64,000 nucleotides of DNA from Pseudomonas oryzae. GTDB taxonomy: Bacteria > Pseudomonadota > Gammaproteobacteria > Pseudomonadales > Pseudomonadaceae. Every line of letters begins with the position of its first letter. Positions within the stretch are counted from its first letter, which is position 1. Below, one piece after another: positions 28,841-38,200 of this stretch. The stretch covers positions 62,001 to 126,000 of the forward strand of contig NZ_LT629751.1 in assembly GCF_900104805.1 (NCBI RefSeq). The letters run 5' to 3'. Position numbers and translations under genes: made by a program. The notes under the pieces were generated by a model. The model had not been told where the DNA came from. It did not search any database and saw only the letters and a list, made by a program, of their open reading frames with translations.

Positions 28841-29362
28841 TCAGCGCAGGCCGCGCTTGGTCTCGTCGATCTCGCGCAGGTACTTGAACACCTTGCGCGC
28901 GGCTGCCGGCGGCTTGTTGTGCGCGGCCTCGTGCTGGGCGTGGCGGATCAGCTGGCGCAGGTGCTGGACGTCGGCCTCGGGGTATTCGCCGAGCAGCGCC
29001 TCGAGGTCGGCATCGCTGCCGCCGACCAGGCGGTCGCGCCAGCGCTCGAGGGCGTGGAAGCGCTCGTTGTACTGGCGGGTCGAGGCGTCCATCTGGTCGA
29101 GCAGGCCGGTGATCGCCTCGATGTCCTGGCTGCGCATCAGCTTGCCGATGTACTGGATGTGGCGTTTGCGGGCGGCGTGGGCCTTGTGCTTGGGCGCCTC
29201 GAGCAGGGCCCTGAGCAGCATGTCGGAGAGCGGCAGGCGTTCGAGCTGCTCGGGCTTGAGCGTGGTCAGGCGCTCGCCGAGGTCCTGCAGGGCGTGCAGC
29301 TCGCGCTTGACCTGGGATTTGCTCTTCTCTCCGGAGAAGTCGTCGTCGAATTGTTCAGACAT
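28841..29362 (-). CDS. darP: Ribosome-associated protein DarP (YjgA)
   Basis: 173 aa, highly charged and helical, matching the YjgA/DarP family: [19 protein letters not shown] near the start, [18 protein letters not shown] in the middle and [20 protein letters not shown] near the end. DarP binds late 50S assembly intermediates and helps the peptidyl-transferase centre mature. It lies between tldD and pmbA on the opposite strand, and its start is 94 bases from the pmbA start (divergent promoters). Confidence 0.93.
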   Translation of the reverse strand: MSEQFDDDFSGEKSKSQVKRELHALQDLGERLTTLKPEQLERLPLSDMLLRALLEAPKHKAHAARKRHIQYIGKLMRSQDIEAITGLLDQMDASTRQYNERFHALERWRDRLVGGSDADLEALLGEYPEADVQHLRQLIRHAQHEAAHNKPPAAARKVFKYLREIDETKRGLR

Positions 29363-29455
29363 GGGGCGGGTCCGCTGGGAAACGCGCCATGATAACCACT
29401 CAGGGGCCGCTTGTCCGGCCCGGCCGGCGTGCCGGCGGGAAAACAGGAGCAGGAC

Positions 29456-30805
29456 ATGAGTTCAGCCGTGGAAAGCGTGGGGCCGCAGGCCCTGCCGGGA
29501 TTGCAGGAGCAGGTCGAGGCGATCCTCGCCGAAGCGCGCCGCCAGGGCGCCACCGACTGCGAGGTGGCGGTGTCGCTGGAGCAGGGCTTGTCGACCAGCG
29601 TGCGTCAGGGCGAGGTGGAGACGGTCGAGTTCAACCGCGACCGCGGTTTCGGCATCACCCTCTACCTGGGGCAGCGCAAGGGCTCGGCGAGCACGTCGGC
29701 GCAGGGGGCGGCGGCCATTCGGGAAACGGTTGAGGCGGCGCTGGCTATCGCCCGGCACGCCTCGGAGGACGATTGTGCCGGGCTGGCCGATGCCGCGCTG
29801 ATGGCCCGCGAACTGCCCGATCTCGACCTCTACCATCCTTGGGCGATCAGCCCGGAGCAGGCCATCGAGCAGGCGCTGGCCTGCGAGGCCGCCGCTTTTG
29901 CCGCCGATCCGCGGGTGACCAAGGCCGACGGCACCACCCTCAATACCCACCTCGGCTGCCGCGTGTACGGCAACAGCCGCGGCTTCGTCGGCGGCTACGC
30001 CTCCAGCCGGCACAGCCTGAGCTGCGTGATGATCGCCGAGGGCGAGGGGCAGATGCAGCGCGACTACTGGTACGACGTCAGCCGCGTCGGCAGCGAGCTG
30101 GCCGGCGGCGAGTCGATCGGCCGGCGCGCGGCCGAGCGCGCGGTGGCGCGCCTGGGCGCGCGGCCGGTGCCGACCTGCGAAGTGCCGGTGCTGTTCGCCG
30201 CCGAACTGGCCACCGGGCTGTTCGGCCATTTCCTCGCCGCGATCTCCGGCGGCAACCTGTACCGCAAGTCCTCCTTCCTCGAGGGGGCGCTGGGGCAGAC
30301 GCTGTTCCCCGAGTGGCTGAGCCTCGACGAACGGCCGCATCTGCCGCGCGGCATGGGCAGCGCCAGCTTCGACGGCGACGGCCTGGCGACCTACGCCAAG
30401 CCCTTCGTCGACGGCGGCAAATTGGTGTCCTACGCGCTGGGCACCTATTCCGGGCGCAAGCTGGGCCTGCCGAGCACCGCCAACGCCGGCGGCGTGCACA
30501 ACCTGTTCGTCAGCCACGGCAGCGAGGACCAGGCGGCGCTGCTCCGCCGCATGGATCGCGGCCTGCTGGTCACCGAGCTGATGGGGCAGGGGCTCAACCT
30601 GGTCACCGGCGACTACTCGCGCGGTGCTGCCGGCTTCTGGGTGGAGAACGGGATCATCCAGTTCCCGGTACAGGAGGTGACCATCGCCGGCAACCTGCGC
30701 GACATGTTCAGCGGCATAGTCGCGGTGGGCTCCGACGTGGAGGCGCGCGGCAACGTGCGCACCGGTTCGGTGCTGATCGAGCGGATGATGGTCGGCGGCA
30801 GCTGA
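29456..30805 (+). CDS. pmbA: Metalloprotease PmbA (TldE)
   Basis: 449 aa; the ATG has AGGAGCAGG upstream, chosen over an earlier in-frame start. PmbA is the partner of TldD and lacks the HExxxH zinc site. Here the matching region reads [21 protein letters not shown] with no HExxxH. It retains the family C-terminal segments [20 protein letters not shown] and [14 protein letters not shown]. With TldD it forms the active dimer in which the protease site is on TldD. Confidence 0.95.
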   Translation: MSSAVESVGPQALPGLQEQVEAILAEARRQGATDCEVAVSLEQGLSTSVRQGEVETVEFNRDRGFGITLYLGQRKGSASTSAQGAAAIRETVEAALAIARHASEDDCAGLADAALMARELPDLDLYHPWAISPEQAIEQALACEAAAFAADPRVTKADGTTLNTHLGCRVYGNSRGFVGGYASSRHSLSCVMIAEGEGQMQRDYWYDVSRVGSELAGGESIGRRAAERAVARLGARPVPTCEVPVLFAAELATGLFGHFLAAISGGNLYRKSSFLEGALGQTLFPEWLSLDERPHLPRGMGSASFDGDGLATYAKPFVDGGKLVSYALGTYSGRKLGLPSTANAGGVHNLFVSHGSEDQAALLRRMDRGLLVTELMGQGLNLVTGDYSRGAAGFWVENGIIQFPVQEVTIAGNLRDMFSGIVAVGSDVEARGNVRTGSVLIERMMVGGS

Positions 30806-30849
30806 GGTCGCGCTGGGGCAGGGGCGCCCGTAGGTTGGATGGCCACCCC

Positions 30850-30877
30850 GTGGAAGACTCGCGCCGCGATCTTCCAC
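30850..30877. repeat. Dispersed palindrome, copy 5
   Basis: GTGGAAGA pairs with TCTTCCAC around the core CTCGCGCCGCGA, 44 bases after the pmbA stop. It belongs to the covarying family described for the tldD downstream region. Confidence 0.55.
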
Positions 30878-30901
30878 CGCCCGGCCCGCTGCGTGGTCTC
30901 T

Positions 30902-30929
30902 GGTAGACAAGGCTGCGCCTTTGTCTACC
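30902..30929. repeat. Dispersed palindrome, copy 6
   Basis: GGTAGACAA pairs with TTGTCTACC around GGCTGCGCCT. Here even the outer GTGG/CCAC has become GTAG/CTAC on both sides. It lies between the convergent pmbA and ptsO genes, 26 bases before the ptsO stop. Confidence 0.6.
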
Positions 30930-30954
30930 CTGCGCCAGCACTTGCCTGCAGGCG

Positions 30955-31227
30955 CTACTCGCCTTCGTCGAAGTAGTTGTTGATCAACTCGATCAGCGCC
31001 TGCAGGGCCTCGTGATCCTGTTCGCCCTCGGTGCACAGATGGATCGAGGTGCCCTTGCCGGCGGCCAGCATCATCACCGACATGATGCTCTTGCCGTCCA
31101 CCAGGCTGTCGGCCGAGCGGCCGACCCGCACCTGACAGGGAAAGCGTCCGGCCACGCCGACGAACTTGGCGGCGGCGCGGGCGTGCAGGCCGAGCTTGTT
31201 GATGATGGTGACGTCGCAGGCTGGCAT
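30955..31227 (-). CDS. ptsO: Phosphocarrier protein NPr (nitrogen PTS HPr)
   Basis: 90 aa HPr-fold protein. The phosphorylated histidine is H15 in NKLGLHARAAAKF, and the conserved serine region is DGKSIMSVMMLAA. It takes phosphate from EI-Ntr (PtsP) and passes it to PtsN, encoded in the same cluster. It regulates potassium, carbon storage and sigma-54-linked functions instead of sugar uptake. The start ATG follows the rapZ stop by 17 bases. Confidence 0.95.
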   Translation of the reverse strand: MPACDVTIINKLGLHARAAAKFVGVAGRFPCQVRVGRSADSLVDGKSIMSVMMLAAGKGTSIHLCTEGEQDHEALQALIELINNYFDEGE

Positions 31228-31244
31228 CGGGGGGATCGGGGTCC

Positions 31245-32102
31245 TTACTTGAGGTCGCGGTGGCGGATCTGCACGTTGCCCAGGCTGTCGCGCAGCGCGG
31301 TGCCCAGCCGTTCGGCCAGGTACACCGAGCGGTGGTGGCCACCGGTGCAGCCGATGGCCACGGTGACATAGGCGCGGTTGCTGGCGGCGAAGCGCGGCAG
31401 CCACTTGCCGAGGTAGGCGACGATGTCCTGGTACATTTCCTCGACGTCGGTCTGGGCGTCGAGGTAGTCGCGGACCGGCTGCTCCAGTCCGCTGTGTTCG
31501 CGCAGGTCCGGCTTCCAGTAGGGGTTGGGCAGGCAGCGCACGTCGAACACCAGGTCGGCGTCGATCGGCATGCCGCGCTTGAAGCCGAAGGATTCGATCA
31601 GGAAGGCGGTACCGGCATCCGGCTTTTCCAGCAGGCGCAGCTTGATGCTGTCGCGCAGCTGGTAGAGGTTGAGGTTGGCGGTATCGATCTTCAGATCGGC
31701 GAGATCGGCGATCGGACCGAGCAGCTGGTGTTCGTCGTCGATCGCCTCGACCAGCGAGCGGGTCGCGTTGGTCAGCGGATGGCGTCGACGGGTTTCCGAG
31801 AAGCGCTTGAGCAGGGTGGCGTTGTCGGCATCCAGATAGAGCACATCGCACTGGATGTTGTGCTGGCGCAGCTGCTCCAGCAGTTCGGGAAAGCGCTTGA
31901 GCTGGCTGGGCAGATTGCGCGCATCGATCGACACGGCAACCTGCGGCTGCGACAGCTCGGTGTGCAGCAGGGCGCGCTCGGCCAGGTCCGGCAACAGACT
32001 GGCCGGCAGGTTGTCGATGCAGTAGAAGCCGTTGTCCTCGAGCACGGCCAGGGCGGTACTCTTCCCCGACCCGGAGCGGCCGCTGACAATGACCAGACGC
32101 AT
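31245..32102 (-). CDS. rapZ: RNase adapter protein RapZ (nucleotide-binding)
   Basis: 285 aa. The Walker A motif GRSGSGKST is at residues 8-16 and a Walker B-like segment follows. The C-terminal domain ([16 protein letters not shown]) binds amino-sugar metabolites and RNA in E. coli RapZ, where it directs RNase E to the small RNA GlmZ. In pseudomonads the exact RNA target is not settled. It sits 3 bases from ptsN in the conserved ptsN-rapZ-ptsO order. Confidence 0.94.
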   Translation of the reverse strand: MRLVIVSGRSGSGKSTALAVLEDNGFYCIDNLPASLLPDLAERALLHTELSQPQVAVSIDARNLPSQLKRFPELLEQLRQHNIQCDVLYLDADNATLLKRFSETRRRHPLTNATRSLVEAIDDEHQLLGPIADLADLKIDTANLNLYQLRDSIKLRLLEKPDAGTAFLIESFGFKRGMPIDADLVFDVRCLPNPYWKPDLREHSGLEQPVRDYLDAQTDVEEMYQDIVAYLGKWLPRFAASNRAYVTVAIGCTGGHHRSVYLAERLGTALRDSLGNVQIRHRDLK

Positions 32103-32105
32103 GAC

Positions 32106-32570
32106 TCAGCGGCCATCCACGGTGTCGAGCACCACCTGGTACAGGTCGAAGCCGTCCCGGGCCTGGCGCAGGCGCTCGCGCACGTCGGCGCGGTCGAGCA
32201 GGCCGGCGATCTGGCGCAGCAGCTCGAGGTGCTCTTCGGTGGCAGCTTCGGGCACCAGCAGGACGAACAGCAGGTCCACCGGGGCGCCATCGAGGGCATC
32301 GAAGTCCACCGGGGCGTCCAGACGCAGCAGGGCGCTCACCGGCACCGAGCAGCCGGCCAGCCGGCAGTGCGGAATGGCGATGCCGTTGCCGAAGCCGGTG
32401 GAGCCGAGCTTCTCGCGAGCCACCAGGCTTTCGAAGATGTCATGTGCGTCGAGCCCGGGAATATCCCGGGCTACGAGGTTGGCGATCTGTTCCAGAACGC
32501 GTTTCTTGCTGCCTCCCGGCACGTTCACCTGGGAACGGCCGGGGGTCAGGATATGCTCTAGTCGAATCAT
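32106..32570 (-). CDS. ptsN: Nitrogen PTS EIIA component PtsN
   Basis: 154 aa EIIA(Fru/Mtl)-type domain. The phosphorylation site is H68 in GNGIAIPHCRLAG. PtsN receives phosphate from NPr and regulates K+ channels, sensor kinases and polyhydroxyalkanoate or nitrogen-related functions without moving sugar. The length is that of E. coli and Pseudomonas PtsN. It lies 10 bases downstream of hpf. Confidence 0.96.
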   Translation of the reverse strand: MIRLEHILTPGRSQVNVPGGSKKRVLEQIANLVARDIPGLDAHDIFESLVAREKLGSTGFGNGIAIPHCRLAGCSVPVSALLRLDAPVDFDALDGAPVDLLFVLLVPEAATEEHLELLRQIAGLLDRADVRERLRQARDGFDLYQVVLDTVDGR

Positions 32571-32580
32571 CGGAAAATGA

Positions 32581-32889
32581 TCAGCGGGCGGCGGCGCCCT
32601 GTTCGCGCTCGATCTGCTTTTCCTTGTGCTTGATCAGCTGACGGTCCAGTTTGTCAGCCAGGAGGTCGATGGCTGCATACATGTCTTCGTGCTCGGCGTT
32701 GGCGACCACTTCGCCGCCGGCAACGTGCAGGGTAGCTTCGATCTTCTGCTTCAGTTTCTCCACCTGCATGATCACCTGAACGTTGGTGATGCGGTCGAAA
32801 TGGCGTGCCAGGCGCTCGAACTTCTCGTTCACGTAGTTGCGCAGAGTGTCGGTCACTTCCAGGTGTTGGCCACTGATATTGACTTGCAT
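32581..32889 (-). CDS. hpf: Ribosome hibernation promoting factor, short form
   Basis: 102 aa. The fold is the YfiA/HPF single domain (VNISGQHLEVTDTLRNYVNEK; KFERLARHFDRITNVQVIM). It binds the 30S decoding centre in stationary phase, and short HPF with RMF makes 100S dimers. The short form lacks the C-terminal dimerisation domain of long HPF. It is placed after rpoN, as in other gammaproteobacteria. Confidence 0.95.
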   Translation of the reverse strand: MQVNISGQHLEVTDTLRNYVNEKFERLARHFDRITNVQVIMQVEKLKQKIEATLHVAGGEVVANAEHEDMYAAIDLLADKLDRQLIKHKEKQIEREQGAAAR

Positions 32890-32961
32890 ACCGCTTCTCC
32901 TTATTACCCACGTTGCTGACGGGTTGCCCCGTCATCGAATAACTGTGTTCGCGATCAGTCG

Positions 32962-34452
32962 TTACACCAGTCGCTTGCGCTCGCTCGATGGCGCAATGCC
33001 CAGGGATTCCCGGTACTTGGCAATTGTCCGGCGGGCCACCTGAATCCCCTGCTCTTCCAGTAAACCAGCGATCTTGCTGTCACTCAACGGCTTTTTCGGA
33101 TTTTCCGCGGCCACCAGCTTCTTGATGATGGCGCGGATCGCCGTCGACGAGCATTCGCCACCCTCGGCGGTGCTGACATGGCTGGAGAAGAAATACTTGA
33201 GTTCGTAGATGCCGCGCGGGGTATGCATGTACTTCTGCGTGGTGACCCGCGAGATGGTCGACTCGTGCATGCCCACCGCCTCGGCGATGTCGTGCAGTAC
33301 CAGCGGTTTCATCGCCTCCTCGCCGTATTCGAGGAAGCCGCGCTGCAGCTCGACGATCTGGGTGGCGACCTTCATCAGCGTCTCGTTGCGGCTGAGCAGG
33401 CTCTTGATGAACCAGCGCGCTTCCTGCAGCTGGTTGCGCATGTAGGTGTTGTCGGCGCTGGAGTCGGCGCGGCGCACCAGGCCGGCGTAGTGCGGGTTGA
33501 CGCGCAGGCGCGGCATGGCGTCGGGATTGAGCTCGACCAGCCAGCGCTCGTTGTCCTTGCGCACGATCACGTCGGGCACCACGTACTCGGCTTCGCTGGC
33601 CTCGATCTGCGCGCCGGGACGCGGATTGAGGCGCTGGATCAGCTCGGCTATCTGGCGCAGTTCGTCTTCCTTGACCCGCAGGCGGCGCATCAGCTGGCTG
33701 TAGTCGCGACTGCCGAGCAGGTCGAGGTATTCGCGCACCACGCGGCGCGCTTCGTCGAGCCAGGGGGTGGTGGCCGGCAGCTGGTTGAGCTGCAGCAGCA
33801 GGCACTCGCTGAGGTCGCGCGCGCCGATGCCCAGCGGCTCGAACTGCTGCACGCGGTGCAGCACCATCTCCACCTCGTCCAGTTCGATGCCCAGCTCGGG
33901 ATCGAGGGAGGTGAGGATGTCCTCGAGGCTTTCCTCGAGGTAGCCGTCGTTGTTGATGGCGTCGATGATCGACATGGCGATCAGCCGGTCGTTGTCGCTC
34001 ATCGGGGTCAGGTTGAGCTGCCAGAGCAGGTGGCTCTGCAGGCTTTCACCGGAGGAGGTGCGCGCGGTGAAGTCCCACTCGTCGTCCTCGCTGCTCGGCA
34101 GGCTGCTGGCACTGGTCTGGTAGATGTCCTCCCAGGCGGTGTCCACCGGCAGCTCGCTGGGGATGCGTTCTTCCCACTGGCCTTCGTCGAGGCTGTCGGG
34201 GTCGCGTTCGACGCTGACGCTGCCGCCCTCCAGGCTCGCCGCACCGTGAGTGGCGTCGCCTTCGGCCAGCGGGTCGCCGCTGTCGAAATCATCGCCGTCT
34301 TCCTGGCGCTCGAGCATCGGATTGGAGTCGAGGGCTTCCTGGATTTCCTGCTGCAGGTCGAGGGTCGACAGCTGGAGCAGACGAATGGCTTGTTGCAGCT
34401 GCGGGGTCATCGTCAGCTGCTGGCCCATCTTGAGGACTAGCGAGTGTTTCAT
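32962..34452 (-). CDS. rpoN: RNA polymerase sigma-54 factor
   Basis: 496 aa. Region I at the N-terminus ([25 protein letters not shown]) binds enhancer-activator ATPases. An acidic region II follows, then the core-binding domain, a helix-turn-helix and the terminal RpoN box [14 protein letters not shown], which reads the -24 element. It directs transcription of nitrogen, flagellar and other regulons. It is transcribed after the lpt genes but has its own -10-like site in the gap. Confidence 0.97.
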   Translation of the reverse strand: MKHSLVLKMGQQLTMTPQLQQAIRLLQLSTLDLQQEIQEALDSNPMLERQEDGDDFDSGDPLAEGDATHGAASLEGGSVSVERDPDSLDEGQWEERIPSELPVDTAWEDIYQTSASSLPSSEDDEWDFTARTSSGESLQSHLLWQLNLTPMSDNDRLIAMSIIDAINNDGYLEESLEDILTSLDPELGIELDEVEMVLHRVQQFEPLGIGARDLSECLLLQLNQLPATTPWLDEARRVVREYLDLLGSRDYSQLMRRLRVKEDELRQIAELIQRLNPRPGAQIEASEAEYVVPDVIVRKDNERWLVELNPDAMPRLRVNPHYAGLVRRADSSADNTYMRNQLQEARWFIKSLLSRNETLMKVATQIVELQRGFLEYGEEAMKPLVLHDIAEAVGMHESTISRVTTQKYMHTPRGIYELKYFFSSHVSTAEGGECSSTAIRAIIKKLVAAENPKKPLSDSKIAGLLEEQGIQVARRTIAKYRESLGIAPSSERKRLV

Positions 34453-34532
34453 GGCTTGGGAGTTGGCACCTTGGGGTCTGCCAGCGCCTGCGCGCTGTCC
34501 ACTGCTGGGCGCCGGGGCGCCGCTGATAGCAA

Positions 34533-34538
34533 ATTATA
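34533..34538 (-). promoter_or_regulatory. Candidate -10 element for rpoN
   Basis: A perfect TATAAT reads on the minus strand 80 bases before the rpoN start, in an AT-rich patch of the 210-bp lptB-rpoN gap. A strong -35 partner is not obvious at 16-18 bases. Confidence 0.45.
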
Positions 34539-34608
34539 TGCCCGATATTTGCCAGTTTGCCTAGGCTTGACAGGCAGGCGAAAAGCCGCAGTCAGGTAGG
34601 GATATGCG

Positions 34609-34632
34609 ACGCCCGCGCGGTACGGCGGGCGT
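34609..34632 (-). terminator. Hairpin between lptB and rpoN
   Basis: An 8-bp stem, ACGCCCGC/GCGGGCGT, with an 8-nt loop lies 30 bases after the lptB stop on the minus strand. It lacks a T tract. It may reduce read-through from lptCAB into rpoN. Confidence 0.4.
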
Positions 34633-34662
34633 GCGGCTCATGCGTGAAGCGGTGGGAGGGAC

Positions 34663-35388
34663 TTACAGGCGGAACTCTTGACCCAGGTAGACGTCCTTCA
34701 CCAGCTGGTTGGCGAGGATGCTCTCGGCGTCGCCCTCGGCGATCAACTGGCCGGCGTTGACGATGTAGGCCGTCTCGCAGATGTCCAGGGTTTCGCGCAC
34801 GTTGTGATCGGTGATCAGCACGCCGATGCCGCGACTCTTCAGGTGGTGGATGATCTGCTTGATGTCGCCCACCGAGATCGGGTCGACGCCGGCGAAGGGC
34901 TCGTCGAGCAGGATGAACTTCGGGTCGCTGGCCAGGGCGCGGGCGATCTCCACGCGCCGCCGTTCGCCGCCGGACAGGCTCATGCCGAGATTGTCGCGGA
35001 TGTGGCTGATGTGGAACTCCTGCAGCAGGCCTTCCAGGGCTTCGCGGCGCCCGGCGCGATCGAGGTCCTTGCGCGTCTCGAGGATCGCCATGATGTTGTC
35101 GGCCACCGTCAGCTTGCGGAAGATCGAGGCTTCCTGCGGCAGGTAGCCGATGCCGGCGCGTGCGCGGCCATGCATCGGCAGATGGGTGACGTCCTGGTCG
35201 TCGATCAGCACGCGGCCCTGATCGGCGTGGACCAGGCCGACGATCATGTAGAAGCAGGTGGTCTTGCCGGCGCCATTGGGGCCGAGCAGGCCGACGATCT
35301 GGCCGCTGTCGATCGACAGACTGACGTCGCGCACCACGGCGCGGCCCTTGTAGCTCTTGGCCAGGTGCTGGGCGATCAGCGTACTCAT
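34663..35388 (-). CDS. lptB: LPS export ABC transporter ATP-binding protein LptB
   Basis: 241 aa ABC ATPase. Walker A is GPNGAGKTT, the signature is [15 protein letters not shown] and Walker B is [13 protein letters not shown], followed by the H-loop in LITDHNV. LptB dimerises and drives LptFG to extract LPS from the inner membrane. The start overlaps the lptA stop (ATGA), giving the usual lptC-lptA-lptB unit. Confidence 0.97.
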   Translation of the reverse strand: MSTLIAQHLAKSYKGRAVVRDVSLSIDSGQIVGLLGPNGAGKTTCFYMIVGLVHADQGRVLIDDQDVTHLPMHGRARAGIGYLPQEASIFRKLTVADNIMAILETRKDLDRAGRREALEGLLQEFHISHIRDNLGMSLSGGERRRVEIARALASDPKFILLDEPFAGVDPISVGDIKQIIHHLKSRGIGVLITDHNVRETLDICETAYIVNAGQLIAEGDAESILANQLVKDVYLGQEFRL

Positions 35389-35930
35389 TGCGCGTTCTGC
35401 TCCGGCTCGGCCTTCTTGCGCGGCTGGATCACCATGTCGATGCGCGGGCGCGGGGTGGTCACGCTGCTGCCGGTGGCGCGGCCGGCGTTGACGATCTGCC
35501 GCTGGGTGTCGTAGACGATCTTCTCGCCTTCGAAGGTGTTGCCTTCCTGCACCACCTTGGCCTGGTCGATCAGCACGATGCGCTCGTTGACCGCGAAGTA
35601 CTGGATGGTCAGGCCGTAGGCCTTGACCACCGGCTTGTCGGTCGCCGGCTGCTGTTCGTAGTAGGCCGGCTTGCCGACCGAGGTGAATACCTCGATGTCG
35701 CCATTCTTGTCCTGGGTGATGGTCACGGTGTCGCCGGTGATCTTCAGGGTGCCCTGGGTGATCACCACGCCGCCGCGGTAGACGGCGACGCCCTTGGCGT
35801 CGTCGAGTTCGGCGCTGTCGGCCTGCACGCGGATCGGTTGCTCGCGGTCGGAGGGCAGGGCCCAGGCGGAGGCGCCGGCCAGCAGGATGCCCAGGCCGAA
35901 GAGGAGGGGAAGGGGGTTAGCGAACCTCAT
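35385..35930 (-). CDS. lptA: LPS transport periplasmic protein LptA
   Basis: 181 aa with an N-terminal signal peptide ([18 protein letters not shown], cleavage after about residue 24). The remainder is the OstA-like beta-jellyroll ([33 protein letters not shown]). LptA polymerises into the bridge that carries LPS across the periplasm from LptC to LptD. It overlaps lptC by 14 bases and lptB by 4. Confidence 0.94.
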   Translation of the reverse strand: MRFANPLPLLFGLGILLAGASAWALPSDREQPIRVQADSAELDDAKGVAVYRGGVVITQGTLKITGDTVTITQDKNGDIEVFTSVGKPAYYEQQPATDKPVVKAYGLTIQYFAVNERIVLIDQAKVVQEGNTFEGEKIVYDTQRQIVNAGRATGSSVTTPRPRIDMVIQPRKKAEPEQNAQ

Positions 35931-36486
35931 GCTGTCCTCGCACGTTGGATTTCAGGAGCATCCGGCTTTCGTTGAGATAGGCCTGCATGCCGGTGGCGCT
36001 GGTCACGCCGTTGGCGGCTTCGATGCGAACGGGCTGGGCCGTCTCGGCGTATTCCCGTTCGGGAAACACGCTGAGGCGGCTGGTGGTGAGTATGGTCGGG
36101 CGGCCCTTGGCGTCGGTGCGCTCGACGCGCACCGCATCGATCAGCTCGACCTGGGTGCCGCCGGGGGACACCTCGCCGCGCTCGCTCTGCACGTGCCACG
36201 GATAGTCGCTGCCGCGGTAGAGCAGCAGGTCGGGCTGGCTCAGCAGGGTGGTATCGCTGCTGCGCAGGTGCTCGAGGCGCGTCGCGGTCATCCGGTAGTG
36301 CAGCTTGCCGTCGGCCTGGAACTGCACGCTGCGGGCGTTTTCCACGAAGAAGTCGATGGCGCTGTCGCCACCGGTGGCGGCCGACGGCTCCATGAAGCTT
36401 TCCGGGCGGATGTTCCAGTAGCCGATGGCCGCCAGCAGGGCGGCGGCAAGGGCGAACGGGAAGAAGGTGCGCAGTGTGCGGTTCAT
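35917..36486 (-). CDS. lptC: LPS export protein LptC
   Basis: 189 aa, with one transmembrane helix at the N-terminus (FFPFALAAALLAAIGYWNI) and a periplasmic jellyroll domain (YRMTATRLEHLRSSDTTLL). LptC links LptBFG to LptA. It is encoded between kdsC and lptA in the standard order, with 10 bases to kdsC. Confidence 0.93.
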   Translation of the reverse strand: MNRTLRTFFPFALAAALLAAIGYWNIRPESFMEPSAATGGDSAIDFFVENARSVQFQADGKLHYRMTATRLEHLRSSDTTLLSQPDLLLYRGSDYPWHVQSERGEVSPGGTQVELIDAVRVERTDAKGRPTILTTSRLSVFPEREYAETAQPVRIEAANGVTSATGMQAYLNESRMLLKSNVRGQHEVR

Positions 36487-36496
36487 CGGGGTTCCG

Positions 36497-37021
36497 TTAC
36501 AGGTAGGCCGCCTGGGCCGCCTCCAGCGTGCCCTGGGCGCGCATGATCAGCTCGCAGAACTCGCGCGCGGCGCCTTCGCCGCCGCGCGCCTGGGTCACGC
36601 CGGCGGCGTGCTGGCGCACGAAGGCGTCGGCGCTGGCGACCGCCATGCCGAGGCCGACCCGGCGGATCACCGGCAGGTCGGGCAGGTCGTCGCCCAGATA
36701 GGCGACCTGCTCGTATGAGAGTCCCAGTTCGGTGAGCAGTTCATCGAGCACGACCAGTTTGTCCTCGCGGCCCTGGATCAGATGGTGGATGCCGAGGTTC
36801 TTCGCCCGGCGCTCGACCACCGCGGCGCTGCGCCCGCTGATGATGGCGGTGCGCACGCCCGAGGCGATCAGCATCTTGATGCCGTGGCCGTCGAGGGTGT
36901 TGAAGGTCTTGAACTCGCCGCCCTCGGGCAGGAAGTACAGTTTGCCGTCGGTCAGCACGCCGTCGACGTCGAAGATTGCCAGACGGATCGCGCCGGCGCG
37001 TTGCAGCAGGTCACCGTTCAT
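36497..37021 (-). CDS. kdsC: 3-deoxy-D-manno-octulosonate 8-phosphate phosphatase KdsC
   Basis: 174 aa HAD-superfamily phosphatase. The nucleophile motif is FDVDGVLTDG, motif II is ISGRSA and motif III with the acidic pair is YLGDDLPDLPV. It releases Kdo from Kdo-8-phosphate in lipid A core synthesis. The small size and lack of a large cap are typical of the tetrameric KdsC. The ATG overlaps the kdsD stop by one base (TGATG); the longer ORF reading upstream is an artefact. Confidence 0.96.
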   Translation of the reverse strand: MNGDLLQRAGAIRLAIFDVDGVLTDGKLYFLPEGGEFKTFNTLDGHGIKMLIASGVRTAIISGRSAAVVERRAKNLGIHHLIQGREDKLVVLDELLTELGLSYEQVAYLGDDLPDLPVIRRVGLGMAVASADAFVRQHAAGVTQARGGEGAAREFCELIMRAQGTLEAAQAAYL

Positions 37022-37995
37022 CACATTACTCCGGCGCGCAGCAGGTCGTGCATGTTCAGCGCGCCGATGGCACGGTGCTCGGCGTCGACCACCGCGAGCG
37101 CGCTGATGCGGTTGTCTTCCATGATCTTCAGCGCTTCGGCGGCGAGCATGTCCGGGCGGGCGGTCTTGCCGCCGGCGGTCATCAGCTCGTCGATGGTCGC
37201 ACTGCGCACGTCGACGCCACGGTCGAGGGCGCGGCGCAGGTCGCCGTCGGTGAAGATGCCGGCCAGGCGGCCGTCGGCGTCGCGCACCACGGTCATGCCC
37301 AGGCTCTTGCGGGTCATCTCCAGCAGCGCCTCGCGCAGCGGCGTGCCGCGCTGGACCTGCGGCAGGCCGTCGCCGCTGTGCATGATGTTCTCCACCTTGA
37401 GCAGCAGGCGTCTGCCCAGTGCGCCCCCCGGGTGGGAGAAGGCGAAGTCCTCGGCGGTGAAGCCGCGTGCCTCGAGCAGGGCGATGGCCAGGGCGTCGCC
37501 GAGCACCAGCGAGACGGTGGTCGAGGAGGTCGGCGCCAGGTTGAGCGGGCAGGCTTCCTGGGCCACGCTGGCGTCCAGGTTGACGGCGGCCGCCTTGGCC
37601 AGCGGCGAATCGGGGTTGCCGGTCATGCTGATCAGGGTGATGCCCAGGCGCTTGATCAGCGGCAGCAGGGTGACGATCTCGGCGGTCGAACCGGAATTGG
37701 ACAGCGCCAGCACCACGTCGTCGCGGGTGATCATGCCCATGTCGCCGTGGCTGGCCTCGGCCGGATGGACGAAGAACGCCGTGGTGCCGGTGCTCGCCAG
37801 GGTGGCGGCGATCTTGCGGCCGATGTGGCCGGACTTGCCCATGCCGACCACCACCACGCGGCCCTGGCAGGCCAGCAGCAGCTCGCAGGCGCGAACGAAG
37901 TCGCCGTTGATGCGCGTCAGCAGGTCGTTCACCGCATCCAGCTCGAGGCGGATGGTGCGCTGGGCGGACTGGAGGAAGGACGGAGTCTGGGGCAT
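37021..37995 (-). CDS. kdsD: D-arabinose-5-phosphate isomerase KdsD
   Basis: 324 aa. An N-terminal SIS domain (VVVVGMGKSGHIGRKIAATL, FVHPAEASHGDMGMI, ALSNSGSTAEI) isomerises ribulose-5-phosphate to arabinose-5-phosphate, the first step of Kdo synthesis. Two CBS domains follow (MHSGDGLPQVQRGTPLREAL and MLAAEALKIMEDNRISALAV). The in-frame ORF could start 15 codons earlier, but that part covers the -10-like sequence, so the MPQTPSFLQSAQR start is preferred. It leads the minus-strand kds-lpt cluster. Confidence 0.95.
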   Translation of the reverse strand: MPQTPSFLQSAQRTIRLELDAVNDLLTRINGDFVRACELLLACQGRVVVVGMGKSGHIGRKIAATLASTGTTAFFVHPAEASHGDMGMITRDDVVLALSNSGSTAEIVTLLPLIKRLGITLISMTGNPDSPLAKAAAVNLDASVAQEACPLNLAPTSSTTVSLVLGDALAIALLEARGFTAEDFAFSHPGGALGRRLLLKVENIMHSGDGLPQVQRGTPLREALLEMTRKSLGMTVVRDADGRLAGIFTDGDLRRALDRGVDVRSATIDELMTAGGKTARPDMLAAEALKIMEDNRISALAVVDAEHRAIGALNMHDLLRAGVM

Positions 37996-38027
37996 GGACT
38001 GGACAGGCTGGACGAAGTAAGCAGCAG

Positions 38028-38033
38028 AGTATA
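38028..38033 (-). promoter_or_regulatory. Candidate -10 element for kdsD
   Basis: TATACT reads on the minus strand 33 bases before the chosen kdsD start, in the kdsD-mlaF divergent gap. No good -35 box is visible. It helps decide the kdsD start. Confidence 0.35.
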
Positions 38034-38085
38034 CCGACAAAGTGCCGACGGCTCATCATCTGCGCTCGAATGGTCGGCGCGATGC

Positions 38086-38115
38086 TTGGGAGTGGTCGGC
38101 CGGCGGTGCTATAGT
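38086..38115 (+). promoter_or_regulatory. Candidate promoter for mlaFEDCB
   Basis: TTGGGA and TATAGT are 18 bases apart, 86 bases upstream of the mlaF start, on the plus side of the kdsD-mlaF divergent region. This is a prediction by pattern only. Confidence 0.4.
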
Positions 38116-38200
38116 GCGCGGCTATTCGGCCATCGGCTGCAGGAGTGCGACTGCCTTGCGCTCGGCACCCGCACGGACGGCCGGCCTGCAAGGAGTTCCG

